A stretch of DNA of 64,000 nucleotides from CAXBID01 sp049791475 (GTDB taxonomy: Bacteria > Bacteroidota > Bacteroidia > Flavobacteriales > Flavobacteriaceae), in assembly GCA_049791475.1 (NCBI GenBank), contig JBAQZZ010000058.1, positions 1 through 64,000 on the forward strand, in the 5' to 3' direction. The notes under the pieces were generated by a model. That model saw only the letters and a list, made by a program, of their open reading frames with translations. It ran no database searches and was not told the origin of the DNA. Numbering within the stretch: the stretch's first letter is position 1; each line of letters begins with the position of its first letter. The translations under genes and the position numbers were made by a program. Below are positions 42,901 through 50,880 of this stretch, piece by piece.

Positions 42901-43368
42901 ATGAAATACGCAAGACTTACAAAAGAACAATTTGAAGAATTACACCAAGAGTTCATAAACTTTTTAGCAACCCAATCGGTTACCGCCGATGAATGGGAGA
43001 ATTTAAAAGTAAATAAACCAGAAATGGCAGAAATGGAACTGGATGTTTTTAGCGACTTAATTTGGGAAGGTGCTTTAAACAAAGCCGAATATTTGGAGCA
43101 TATTTCGCCACAACATATGTATTTATTTCGTTTAGCTGATGATAAAATGTATGTGATTGCATTAACCTTAAAAAATGAGGTAGATATTACAACCACTGAA
43201 GGTTATAAGTGGCTACGCGAAAATTTAATGGATGAAACCGTAGAGTTTTTACAAGCAGATAAAGATTATAGCGACGATAAAAACTTAGATAAATTTAAAA
43301 TGATTGAACAAGGAGCCGTCATTACAAAAGGTGAATTGTTTAAGTATTTTGATAAGATTATAAATTAA
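42901..43368 (+). CDS. Conserved hypothetical protein (155 aa)
   Basis: This is a soluble acidic protein of 155 residues with no signal peptide. The order is a helical N-terminus (LTKEQFEELHQEFINFLATQ), DEWENLK and EMELDVFSDLIWEGALNKAEYLEHISPQHMYLFRL. A beta segment (KMYVIALTLKNEVDI) and a helical end (GELFKYFDKIIN) follow. The pattern suggests an uncharacterised family found in flavobacteria (perhaps DUF6495; not certain). It lies between the rplI terminator and hisS, with a small TTCTCC/GGAGAT hairpin before it. No function is given. Confidence 0.75.
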   Translation: MKYARLTKEQFEELHQEFINFLATQSVTADEWENLKVNKPEMAEMELDVFSDLIWEGALNKAEYLEHISPQHMYLFRLADDKMYVIALTLKNEVDITTTEGYKWLRENLMDETVEFLQADKDYSDDKNLDKFKMIEQGAVITKGELFKYFDKIIN

Positions 43369-43400
43369 TAACCCTTCCGTCTTTTGGTTTTTTTTGGAAA

Positions 43401-43550
43401 CCAAAATCCACCTTCCCTTTTAAAGGGAAGAAGTTCATATAAACCTATTTTCTGCGGTATTTCGAGTTTCTCACTATTATAAAACCTGATAGCGTAGAAA
43501 TTCTCCTCCTTTAAAAAGGAGGAGTGTCACTAAGTGACGAGGTGGTTTTT
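43401..43550. repeat. Fold-back element with nested hairpins
   Basis: The outer arms are AAAATCCACCT (43404-43413) and AGGTGGTTTTT (43540-43550). Inside lie the palindromes CTTCCCTTTTAAAGGGAAG (43412-43430), CTCCTCCTTT/AAAGGAGGAG (43503-43524) and GTCACTAAGTGAC (43526-43538). Confidence 0.65.
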
Positions 43551-43601
43551 TTAATACATTTTAAAAAGTAATGTATTATATTACTTTTTTAGCAAAAATA
43601 G

Positions 43602-43631
43602 TTTCAATACCAGTTTCATTATATATTTTTG
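43602..43631 (+). promoter_or_regulatory. Possible promoter of hisS
   Basis: TTTC (43602-43605), an 18-nt spacer and TATTTTTG (43624-43631), 68 bp before the ATG. Confidence 0.45.
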
Positions 43632-43664
43632 TTATTCAGCATTTAATGAAAATCGAAAGCAAAA

Positions 43665-43699
43665 ACTAACAACTACCATCTAAAGACAAAAGACTATTT
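43665..43699. repeat. Degenerate 7-bp repeat array ending at the hisS start
   Basis: Five heptads in phase: ACTAACA, ACTACCA, TCTAAAG, ACAAAAG, ACTATTT. The last ends exactly at the ATG of hisS. Confidence 0.6.
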
Positions 43700-45085
43700 A
43701 TGCAAAAACCAAGAATCCCAAAAGGCACAAGAGATTTTAATCCAGAACAGGTAGCAAAACGGAACTATATTTTTAATACCATTCGTGCTGCTTTTGAAAC
43801 GTTTGGATTTCAACCTATTGAAACACCAAGTTTTGAAAATTCGGAAACATTAATGGGAAAATATGGTGACGAAGGGGATCGTTTGATTTTCAAGATTTTA
43901 AATTCTGGGGATTTTTTATCAAAAGTAGATGAAAGTGCTTATAATGAAAAAAACTCTAATAAATTAATTTCAAGTATATCAGAAAAAGCACTTCGATACG
44001 ACCTAACCGTACCATTCGCCCGTTACGTAGTTCAAAACCAAAATGATATTGAGTTCCCATTTAAACGCTATCAAATTCAACCCGTTTGGAGAGCCGACAG
44101 ACCTCAAAAAGGGCGTTTTAGAGAGTTTTATCAATGTGATGCCGATGTTGTAGGAAGTGATTCGTTATGGCAAGAAGTAGAGTTTATTCAATTGTACGAC
44201 ACGGTGTTTTCAGCTTTAAAATTAGAAGGCGTTATTATTAAAATAAATAATAGAAAAATACTTTCAGGAATTGCTGAAGTAATCGGAGCTAGTGATAAAC
44301 TCATCGATTTTACCGTTGCGCTAGATAAACTTGATAAAATAGGCGAGGATAAGGTAAAAGCCGAAATGTTAGGTAAAGGCATTCCACAATCTGGAATAGA
44401 TAAATTAGCACCATTATTTACTATATCTGGTACTTTTGAATCTCAAATTGAAAGTTTAAAAGGGATTCTTAATACTTCCGAAGCAGGACAAAAAGGTATT
44501 GAAGAACTATCGTTTATAAATAAAGCCATCTCAGAATTAGGATTAGCTTCAGCAACATTGCAATTAGATGTGACTTTGGCTAGAGGCTTAAACTATTATA
44601 CAGGTGCTATTTTTGAAGTATCAGCTCCCCGAAAAGTCCAAATGGGTTCTATTGGTGGTGGTGGCAGATATGACGATTTAACTGGTATTTTTGGTATGAA
44701 AGATATGAGTGGCGTAGGTATTAGTTTTGGTTTAGATCGTATTTATTTAGTTTTAGAAGAATTAAATTTATTTCCAGAAACGGTAAGTAAAAATGTTGAA
44801 GTATTATTTATAAACTTTGGCGATAAAGAAGCACTTTTTAGTTTAAAAGCTATTAAGAAATTACGCTTACAAGGTATTCATGCAGAATTATATCCTGATA
44901 AAATAACTAACGGGAAACACATGCGTAAACAAATGAATCATGCAAATAACCGCCATATTCCTTTTGTTGTTATAGTTGGAGATGAAGAAATGGATTCGAA
45001 CAACTATACTTTAAAAAATATGATTTCTGGAGATCAGGAAAAAGTATCGTTAGAAGCATTAATATCTAAAATAAAGAAGTCCTGA
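43700..45085 (+). CDS. hisS: Histidyl-tRNA synthetase
   Basis: It charges tRNA-His with histidine in the cytoplasm; class II synthetase. The 461 residues give IPKGTRDFNPEQVAKR at the N-terminus, motif 1 region YGDEGDRLIFKI, motif 2 with WRADRPQKGRFREFYQCD (130-147), the His-binding loops ARGLNYYTG and GGGGRYDDL, and motif 3 SGVGISFGLDRI. The C-terminal anticodon-binding domain follows (ILFINF, RHIPFVVIVGDEE). An insertion around 70-95 (DFLSKVDESAYNEKNSNK) is typical of Bacteroidota. The stop codon lies inside a perfect 10-bp terminator stem. Confidence 0.97.
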   Translation: MQKPRIPKGTRDFNPEQVAKRNYIFNTIRAAFETFGFQPIETPSFENSETLMGKYGDEGDRLIFKILNSGDFLSKVDESAYNEKNSNKLISSISEKALRYDLTVPFARYVVQNQNDIEFPFKRYQIQPVWRADRPQKGRFREFYQCDADVVGSDSLWQEVEFIQLYDTVFSALKLEGVIIKINNRKILSGIAEVIGASDKLIDFTVALDKLDKIGEDKVKAEMLGKGIPQSGIDKLAPLFTISGTFESQIESLKGILNTSEAGQKGIEELSFINKAISELGLASATLQLDVTLARGLNYYTGAIFEVSAPRKVQMGSIGGGGRYDDLTGIFGMKDMSGVGISFGLDRIYLVLEELNLFPETVSKNVEVLFINFGDKEALFSLKAIKKLRLQGIHAELYPDKITNGKHMRKQMNHANNRHIPFVVIVGDEEMDSNNYTLKNMISGDQEKVSLEALISKIKKS

Positions 45086-45102
45086 ACGTCAATTCAGGAC
45101 TT
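45077..45102 (+). terminator. Terminator hairpin overlapping the hisS stop codon
   Basis: AAGTCCTGAA/TTCAGGACTT is a perfect 10-bp stem with a 6-nt loop. The TGA stop (45083-45085) lies in the left arm; no long T run follows. Confidence 0.7.
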
Positions 45103-45525
45103 GTTATAGTATTGATAAATAAAGTATCTTATTTTAAAAGCGACTAACTCAAATAATTATTTTACCAACACTCTTTTTTATATTTTCTATTCTAAATAAT
45201 TGTTTTAATAACTCAGTAAGTGATTATTAACTTTACAAATATACTTTTTACTTATTAAATAATCCATGAAATGCATAAAAAATCGTTGAAATGCATTAAA
45301 ATAATTTGTATTTTATATTAAATCATTGATTATCAATTATTTGTATTTTTGTAATAAATAATGATTTTTTTCATGATTAAGCTTATTGAAAATTAATTTT
45401 TAAGTTTTTCATCACGTATTTTAAGAATAACTTGTGTTATAAATATTTAAAAATTAGATTTTTTGCTTTACATATATATTTGACTAATTTACACTACTAA
45501 TTTAAAACTAACTAACTAAATTAAT
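45086..45525. other. 440-bp intergenic region upstream of the fructan operon
   Basis: No gene is seen. It holds two direct repeats 20 bp apart (45267-45301), the palindrome ATTGATTATCAAT (45325-45337) and possible -7 boxes TATTTTTG (45344-45351) and TATATTTG (45475-45482). The ACCGAAAACGTTTTCGGT operator seen before susC is absent here. Confidence 0.55.
45267..45301. promoter_or_regulatory. Two TGAAATGCAT direct repeats with 20-bp period
   Basis: TGAAATGCATAAAA (45267-45280) and TGAAATGCATTAAAA (45287-45301) start 20 bp apart, about two helical turns, and each contains ATGCAT. They lie about 50-80 bp upstream of a TATTTTTG box. They are candidate binding sites for an activator or repressor of the MFS operon. 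Confidence 0.45.
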
Positions 45526-46851
45526 ATGAATAATAAAATCCTAATATGGTCAATAACAGCAGCATTAGCAGGTTTTCTTTTCGGGTTTGATACTGTAGTA
45601 ATCTCGGGAGCAGATAAAAAATTACAAGCACTTTGGGGGGCTTCTGATGCTTTTCATGGTAGTGTTGTAATGGCTATGGCATTGTGGGGAACTGTTTTTG
45701 GAGCTTTATTTGGAGGTATTCCAACAAATCGTTTAGGAAGAAAGAAAACATTAATTTGGATTGGATTTTTTTATTTTATTTCAGCCGTAGGATCCTCATT
45801 AGTTAATGACCCCTACACATTTGCTTTTTTTAGATTTTTAGGAGGCGTTGGTGTTGGTGCTTCCACAATTGCTGCACCAGCTTATGTGTCTGAAATTGCA
45901 CCAGCAGATAAAAGAGGAAGGCTAGTGGCACTTTATCAATTTAATATTGTATTAGGTATTTTAATTGCTTTTTTATCCAATTACTTACTTCGAAATATTG
46001 GCGAAAATGCATGGCGTTGGATGATTGGTGTTGAAGCATTTCCTGCTTTAATTTATACACTACTTATTTTTACAGTTCCTAAAAGTCCACGCTGGCTAAT
46101 TTCAAAAAACAGAAATGAAGAAGCAAAAAAAGTTTTGGAGATAATAAATCCAGATGGCGATGCAGAAAAATTAATGCAAGAAATAAAAATAGAAAACGAA
46201 AGCCATGCATCTGGTGAAAATATTTTCATGAAAAAATATCGCTTTCCATTAATGTTAGCGTTTCTAATTGCAATGTTTAATCAATTCTCTGGGATAAACG
46301 CCTTTTTATATTATGCTCCAAGAATTTTTGAAGAAGCTGGTTTAGGTGAAAGCACTGCTTTATTAAGCAGTATTGGAATTGGAGTAACTAATTTATTATT
46401 TACGCTATTGGGTGTTTTCTTGATTGATCGTTTAGGCAGAAAAACATTAATGTATATAGGGTCTATTGGTTATATTATTTCATTAAGTTTAGTTTCAATG
46501 GCATTTTTCTTAGAATGGGAAGGGATGGCAGTTCCTATATTTTTATTTATGTTTATTGCTTCCCACGCTATTGGTCAAGGCGCTATAATTTGGGTTTTTA
46601 TTTCAGAAATTTTCCCTAATCATTTACGAGCAAGCGGGCAGTCATTTGGTACATCAACCCATTGGGTTTTAGCAGCAGTAATTCCATCATTAGTGCCTGT
46701 GCTTTTCTCATCTATTGGTGCCGGTGTTGTATTTATGATATTTGCTATTATGATGGTTTTTCAATTATTATTTGTAATTTTTATGATGCCAGAAACTAAA
46801 GGAATTTCATTAGAAGAATTAAGTAAAAAATTAACTAGAGATGAAAAATAG
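45526..46851 (+). CDS. Sugar porter (MFS) transporter, probably fructose
   Basis: This is an inner-membrane proton-linked or facilitated sugar carrier of 441 residues with 12 predicted membrane segments. Sugar-porter signatures: NRLGRKKTLIW in the first loop, RFLGGVGVGASTIAAPAYVSEIAPADKRGRL, PKSPRWLI, NQFSGINAFLYYAPRIF, DRLGRKTLMYIG and PETKGISLEEL at the end. The adjoining GH32 and PfkB genes point to fructose released from sucrose or fructan as substrate. It is first in the operon, and its end overlaps the GH32 gene by 11 bp. Confidence 0.93.
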   Translation: MNNKILIWSITAALAGFLFGFDTVVISGADKKLQALWGASDAFHGSVVMAMALWGTVFGALFGGIPTNRLGRKKTLIWIGFFYFISAVGSSLVNDPYTFAFFRFLGGVGVGASTIAAPAYVSEIAPADKRGRLVALYQFNIVLGILIAFLSNYLLRNIGENAWRWMIGVEAFPALIYTLLIFTVPKSPRWLISKNRNEEAKKVLEIINPDGDAEKLMQEIKIENESHASGENIFMKKYRFPLMLAFLIAMFNQFSGINAFLYYAPRIFEEAGLGESTALLSSIGIGVTNLLFTLLGVFLIDRLGRKTLMYIGSIGYIISLSLVSMAFFLEWEGMAVPIFLFMFIASHAIGQGAIIWVFISEIFPNHLRASGQSFGTSTHWVLAAVIPSLVPVLFSSIGAGVVFMIFAIMMVFQLLFVIFMMPETKGISLEELSKKLTRDEK

Positions 46852-48460
46852 AGTAAATAGTAAAATTATATTAGTTGTTTTATTAATCTTAAGTTTTGTA
46901 ATAACAAACGGTTGTAAAAATGTTGAAAAACAAAAGGATTTAGATGCTATTGCAGAGTTTGATAAATCAAAAGAAGAAACATTATACAGACCTAATTTTC
47001 ATTTTACACCTAAAGCCAATTGGATGAACGATCCAAATGGTATGTTTTATTTAAATGGTAAGTATCACTTATACTTTCAGTATTATCCTGATGGCAATGT
47101 TTGGGGTCCTATGCATTGGGGACATGCCATAAGTAAAGATATGATTACTTGGGAAGAACAACCCATTGCAATTTATCCAGATGATTTAGGGCTAATTTTT
47201 TCAGGAAGTGCTGTAGTAGATAAAGATAATACCTCTGGTTTTGGAAAAGATGGTATTGCTCCAATAATTGCCATTTTTACTTACCATAATATGCAAGGTG
47301 AAAAAGAGGGTAGAATAGATTTTCAAAGTCAGGCGATTGGGTATTCATTAGATGAAGGAATGACTTGGACTAAATATAAAGCAAATCCAGTAATTCCTAA
47401 TCCAGGTATTAAAGATTTTAGAGACCCAAAAGTAATTTGGGATAGTTCGAAAAATAAATGGATTATGTCTTTAGCGGCAGGCAATAAAATTATGTTTTAT
47501 AGTTCATTAAATTTGAAAGATTGGAAGTTAGAATCTGAATTTGGTGAAGATAAAGGAGCACATGGAGGTGTTTGGGAATGTCCAGATTTATTTCCAATAA
47601 AAATGGATGGAAGTGATGACGCTAAATGGGTTTTGCTAGTTAGTATTAATCCTGGAGGTCCAAACGGCGGAAGCGCAACCCAATATTTTATTGGAGATTT
47701 TGATGAGAAAACATTTGTACTTGATAACGAATTTTCAAGCCAATTAAAAGAACAAACTGCGGTTTGGTTAGATTACGGACGCGATAATTATGCAGGTGTT
47801 ACATGGTCGAATATCCCAGAGGAAGATGGAAGGAAACTATTTATTGGGTGGATGTCTAATTGGGACTATGCCAGAGATGTTCCCACTTACACATGGCGAA
47901 GTAGTATGACCATTGCAAGAGAACTAAAACTTAAAAAACAGTCAGAAAAATATATTTTACAAAGTTTACCTGTAAAAGAATTGTATAGCTATATCAATAA
48001 GAGCATTATAAAAGACTCAATTAGTACAGAAAAATTTGAAAACATTTTGAGTACTACAAATATAGATTTAGCCAAAGTTAATATTGAATTTAAATTAAAA
48101 GATTTAAAAGAAGAATCTTATAATATATTATTTTATAATAAAGAAGGTGATACACTTAGCTTAGGTTTAAATAATTTGAAGAATGAGCTTTTTATCAACA
48201 GAAAAAAATCTGGAGAAGTAAATTTCTCCGAAAAATTTGCGCCTAATACATCAATAGCAAAAACAGCAAAAACTTTAAATGAATTAAAAGTTAAAATCCT
48301 TTTAGATAAAACATCAATTGAAGTTTTTTATAATGATGGAGACATTGTGATGACCGAATTATTTTTTCCAAAACAGCCGTTAGAAATGTTTTCAATTATT
48401 TCAAAAGATAAAGCCTTTAAAATTGAAAATCTAAATATTCAGGAATTTAAGTTTCAATAA
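46841..48460 (+). CDS. GH32 glycoside hydrolase lipoprotein (fructan or sucrose hydrolase)
   Basis: This is a retaining beta-fructosidase that releases fructose from fructans or sucrose. The 539 residues start with a lipoprotein signal (LSFVITNGC, Cys25). The five-bladed propeller carries the nucleophile D64 in WMNDPNG (61-67), the transition-state stabiliser D195 in FRDP (193-196) and the acid/base E246 in WECP (245-248). A C-terminal beta-sandwich (about 375-539) follows. The form resembles exo-levanases or inulinases; the exact linkage cannot be read. Charged residues after the Cys (KNVEKQ) may help surface export. It overlaps the MFS gene and lies 2 bp before the PfkB gene. Confidence 0.95.
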   Translation: MKNRVNSKIILVVLLILSFVITNGCKNVEKQKDLDAIAEFDKSKEETLYRPNFHFTPKANWMNDPNGMFYLNGKYHLYFQYYPDGNVWGPMHWGHAISKDMITWEEQPIAIYPDDLGLIFSGSAVVDKDNTSGFGKDGIAPIIAIFTYHNMQGEKEGRIDFQSQAIGYSLDEGMTWTKYKANPVIPNPGIKDFRDPKVIWDSSKNKWIMSLAAGNKIMFYSSLNLKDWKLESEFGEDKGAHGGVWECPDLFPIKMDGSDDAKWVLLVSINPGGPNGGSATQYFIGDFDEKTFVLDNEFSSQLKEQTAVWLDYGRDNYAGVTWSNIPEEDGRKLFIGWMSNWDYARDVPTYTWRSSMTIARELKLKKQSEKYILQSLPVKELYSYINKSIIKDSISTEKFENILSTTNIDLAKVNIEFKLKDLKEESYNILFYNKEGDTLSLGLNNLKNELFINRKKSGEVNFSEKFAPNTSIAKTAKTLNELKVKILLDKTSIEVFYNDGDIVMTELFFPKQPLEMFSIISKDKAFKIENLNIQEFKFQ

Positions 48461-48462
48461 AA

Positions 48463-49341
48463 ATGTCGAAAATAGTTTGTTTTGGAGAAGTGTTGTGGGA
48501 TGTTTTTCCAACCCATAAAAAAATTGGTGGGGCACCGTTAAATGTGGCCTTACGATTAAATTATTTTGGTAATTATGTTACCATAATTAGTAGTGTAGGA
48601 AACGATATAGAAGGTAAAGAGATTATAGATTTTATTAAAATTAATAATGTTAATACTGATGAAATTCAGGTTAATAATGAATTTAACACCAGTCAAGTTA
48701 AGGTTGTTTTAGATAAAAGTGGGTCTGCATCTTATAACATAGCGTTTCCTTGCGCTTGGGATTATATTCAATTAAAAGCCGCTTCTAAAAATAGTGTAAG
48801 TAAATCTGATGCTTTTATTTTTGGAAGCCTTGTTACTAGAAATGATGTTTCAAGAGTAACGCTTATTCAACTTCTTAAATTTGCAAAGTTTAAAGTTTTT
48901 GATGTTAATTTGAGAGCGCCACATTACACCATGATTGTTTTAAATGAACTTATGATAGAAGCAGATTTTATTAAGTTTAACGATGATGAGTTATTAGAAA
49001 TCTGTAAATATTATGATTTTAAATCAAATAACTTAGAAGAGAGTATAAAGTACATTTCAAACAAAACGAATACACAAAGCATTTGTGTAACTTTAGGAGG
49101 TGATGGTGCTATTTTATTTAAAAGAAACACATTTTATAAAAGCTCTGGATATTCTGTAAAAGTTAAAGATACGGTAGGAGCAGGCGACTCATTTCTTGCC
49201 ACTCTTATTCATGGTTTATTAAATAATGAAAAACCACAAGACGCTATAAATTTAGCATGTGCAGTTGGTGCTCTAGTAGCCTCTATGGACGGTGCAAATC
49301 CTATAATTTTAAAAGCGGATATTGAATCAATTATGGAATAA
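48463..49341 (+). CDS. PfkB-family carbohydrate kinase, probably fructokinase
   Basis: This is a cytoplasmic sugar kinase of 292 residues. The N-terminal IGGAPLNVALRLNYFG (21-36) and the C-terminal catalytic DTVGAGDSFLATLIHG (236-251, with base D242) identify the family. The GDGAILFK strand is also present. Context with MFS and GH32 supports fructose phosphorylation to fructose-6-phosphate. It starts 2 bp after the GH32 stop and ends 40 bp from the convergent LacI gene. Confidence 0.93.
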   Translation: MSKIVCFGEVLWDVFPTHKKIGGAPLNVALRLNYFGNYVTIISSVGNDIEGKEIIDFIKINNVNTDEIQVNNEFNTSQVKVVLDKSGSASYNIAFPCAWDYIQLKAASKNSVSKSDAFIFGSLVTRNDVSRVTLIQLLKFAKFKVFDVNLRAPHYTMIVLNELMIEADFIKFNDDELLEICKYYDFKSNNLEESIKYISNKTNTQSICVTLGGDGAILFKRNTFYKSSGYSVKVKDTVGAGDSFLATLIHGLLNNEKPQDAINLACAVGALVASMDGANPIILKADIESIME

Positions 49342-49381
49342 ATACATCTTTAATTTCGAGTTGTGTTTATTTGTGAAAAAG

Positions 49382-50404
49382 TCAACATGAATCTCTAATA
49401 ATCAATTCTGTATCAATTATAATTTTTTCGTATTCAATTGGGATTCCTTTTTGTTTGTTATTTATTTCTTTTAACAAAATTCTAGCTGATTCTTCCCCCA
49501 TCAAAAAGGCATTTTGATCTATTGAAGATAAGGTTGGCGTAGTAACTTTTGTCATAAACCAATTACTAAAACCAAATAAGGCAATCCTTTCTGGTACTTT
49601 AATATTGTTTTTATTGAAATAGTTTAGTGCACCAATGGCTAAAAGATCATTTACAGTAAAAAGCGCATCAACATTATCACCATGGTCTTGTAATAATATT
49701 TCAGCATTTTTATAACCATCAGAAAAATCAGAATTATTATTACATAAATAGACTAAAGACGGGTCAAATTCAATATTATGATCTAGTAATGCTTTTTTAT
49801 AACCTAAAAAGCGATCGATAGAATTTTGTGGATTTAAATCTCCTCTAAAATGAGCAATTCGTCGATACCCTTTTTGTATTAGATAACTAACGGCATCATA
49901 AGCCGCTTTTCTATCATCAATCAAAACTTTTGAGCAGTTAATGGTTTTGGCAATTTTATCAAAAAGAATTAAAGTAACATTACTATCAATTATTTTTTTT
50001 AAATGCTTAAAGTCTCTTGTTTTATTGGTTAAAGACATTATAATACCATCTACGCCTTTACTTAAAAGTAAATCCACCTGTTTTTCTTCAAGTTGCTCAT
50101 TTTCATTGGACTGCATTAGAAATGTCATGTAATTGTTCTTTTCAGCTTCTTTTAAGATACCATCAATAACATTTGAAAAAAAAAAGTGCACCATAGTAGG
50201 TATTATAACGCCTATGGTTTTAGATTGTTTCATTCGTAAGCTAACCGCAAACGAATTGGGTGTATAATTTAAGCTTTTTGCCAATTCCTTAACCTTGCTT
50301 TTTGTTTCAGCATTTATATCTGAATAATCCTTTAGAGCTTTAGAAACGGTTGACGTTGAAAGCCCTAGTTGGTTTGCAAGTACCTTTAAAGTAACTTTTG
50401 GCAT
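49382..50404 (-). CDS. LacI-family transcriptional regulator
   Basis: This is a repressor of 340 residues. The N-terminal helix-turn-helix VTLKVLANQLGLSTSTVSKALKDY (3-26) and hinge (about 45-60) are followed by a periplasmic-binding-protein-like sugar-sensing domain with SKTIGVIIPTMVHFFFSNVIDGI, LLSKGVDGIIMSL, HFRGDLNPQNSIDRFLGYK and DALFTVNDLLAIG. It lies between the MFS-GH32-PfkB operon and the divergent susC. The palindrome at 50648-50665 is a fitting operator, and fructose or a fructan fragment the likely effector; both are inference. Confidence 0.93.
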   Translation of the reverse strand: MPKVTLKVLANQLGLSTSTVSKALKDYSDINAETKSKVKELAKSLNYTPNSFAVSLRMKQSKTIGVIIPTMVHFFFSNVIDGILKEAEKNNYMTFLMQSNENEQLEEKQVDLLLSKGVDGIIMSLTNKTRDFKHLKKIIDSNVTLILFDKIAKTINCSKVLIDDRKAAYDAVSYLIQKGYRRIAHFRGDLNPQNSIDRFLGYKKALLDHNIEFDPSLVYLCNNNSDFSDGYKNAEILLQDHGDNVDALFTVNDLLAIGALNYFNKNNIKVPERIALFGFSNWFMTKVTTPTLSSIDQNAFLMGEESARILLKEINNKQKGIPIEYEKIIIDTELIIRDSC

Positions 50405-50610
50405 ATTTTGATATTAGTTTGATTTAATTAAAGAAATAAATATAAACCAAAACATTTCATTTAAAAAAAAATTATGTGTTAAAGTATGCATATTTAACTT
50501 ACTTATAGTCATGCAAAAGGGAATGTTTTTTGTGTTCTATTGATTAATTTGTAGTTTAAGGCTTTAAAGTTATTTATTTAGTAAAAAAACACTAGATACA
50601 TTATATTATA

Positions 50611-50643
50611 GTGAATAGTAATACGTATTATTGTTATATTCAC
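50611..50643. promoter_or_regulatory. Compound dyad with TAATACGTATTA core
   Basis: GTGAATA (50611-50617) and TATTCAC (50637-50643) flank the perfect palindrome TAATACGTATTA (50619-50630). It lies 4 bp from the LacI-type operator and may be a second regulator site. Confidence 0.45.
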
Positions 50644-50647
50644 AGTG

Positions 50648-50665
50648 ACCGAAAACGTTTTCGGT
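50648..50665. promoter_or_regulatory. LacI-type operator
   Basis: ACCGAAAACGTTTTCGGT is a perfect 18-bp palindrome with a central CG, typical of LacI-family sites. It lies between the divergent lacI and susC. Confidence 0.8.
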
Positions 50666-50880
50666 TAAAAAAAACTAGTTTTTTTGTAGTTTTCTTTTAT
50701 TTACCCTTATAAAATGCAAAATTCGTATATTAATTAACATCTATTTAACAATATGTTTGAATTCTTTCACTGAATAAAAACAAACATTTATAAACGATTG
50801 ATTAATTACTTTTACATAGTGTTGAAATAAATAAATTAAAACATTAAACTCAACTCAATTAATTATTAACTAAACTCAAT

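Larger units (their letters stand above)
43369..43699. other. 331-bp intergenic region before hisS
   Basis: No gene is seen. It holds a fold-back element (43401-43550), a possible promoter (43602-43631) and a heptad array (43665-43699). Confidence 0.65.
50405..50880. other. 476-bp divergent lacI-susC regulatory region
   Basis: No gene is seen. It holds two dyads (50611-50643 and 50648-50665) and a -7 like box TATGTTTG (50752-50759), followed by an AT-rich leader. Confidence 0.65.
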
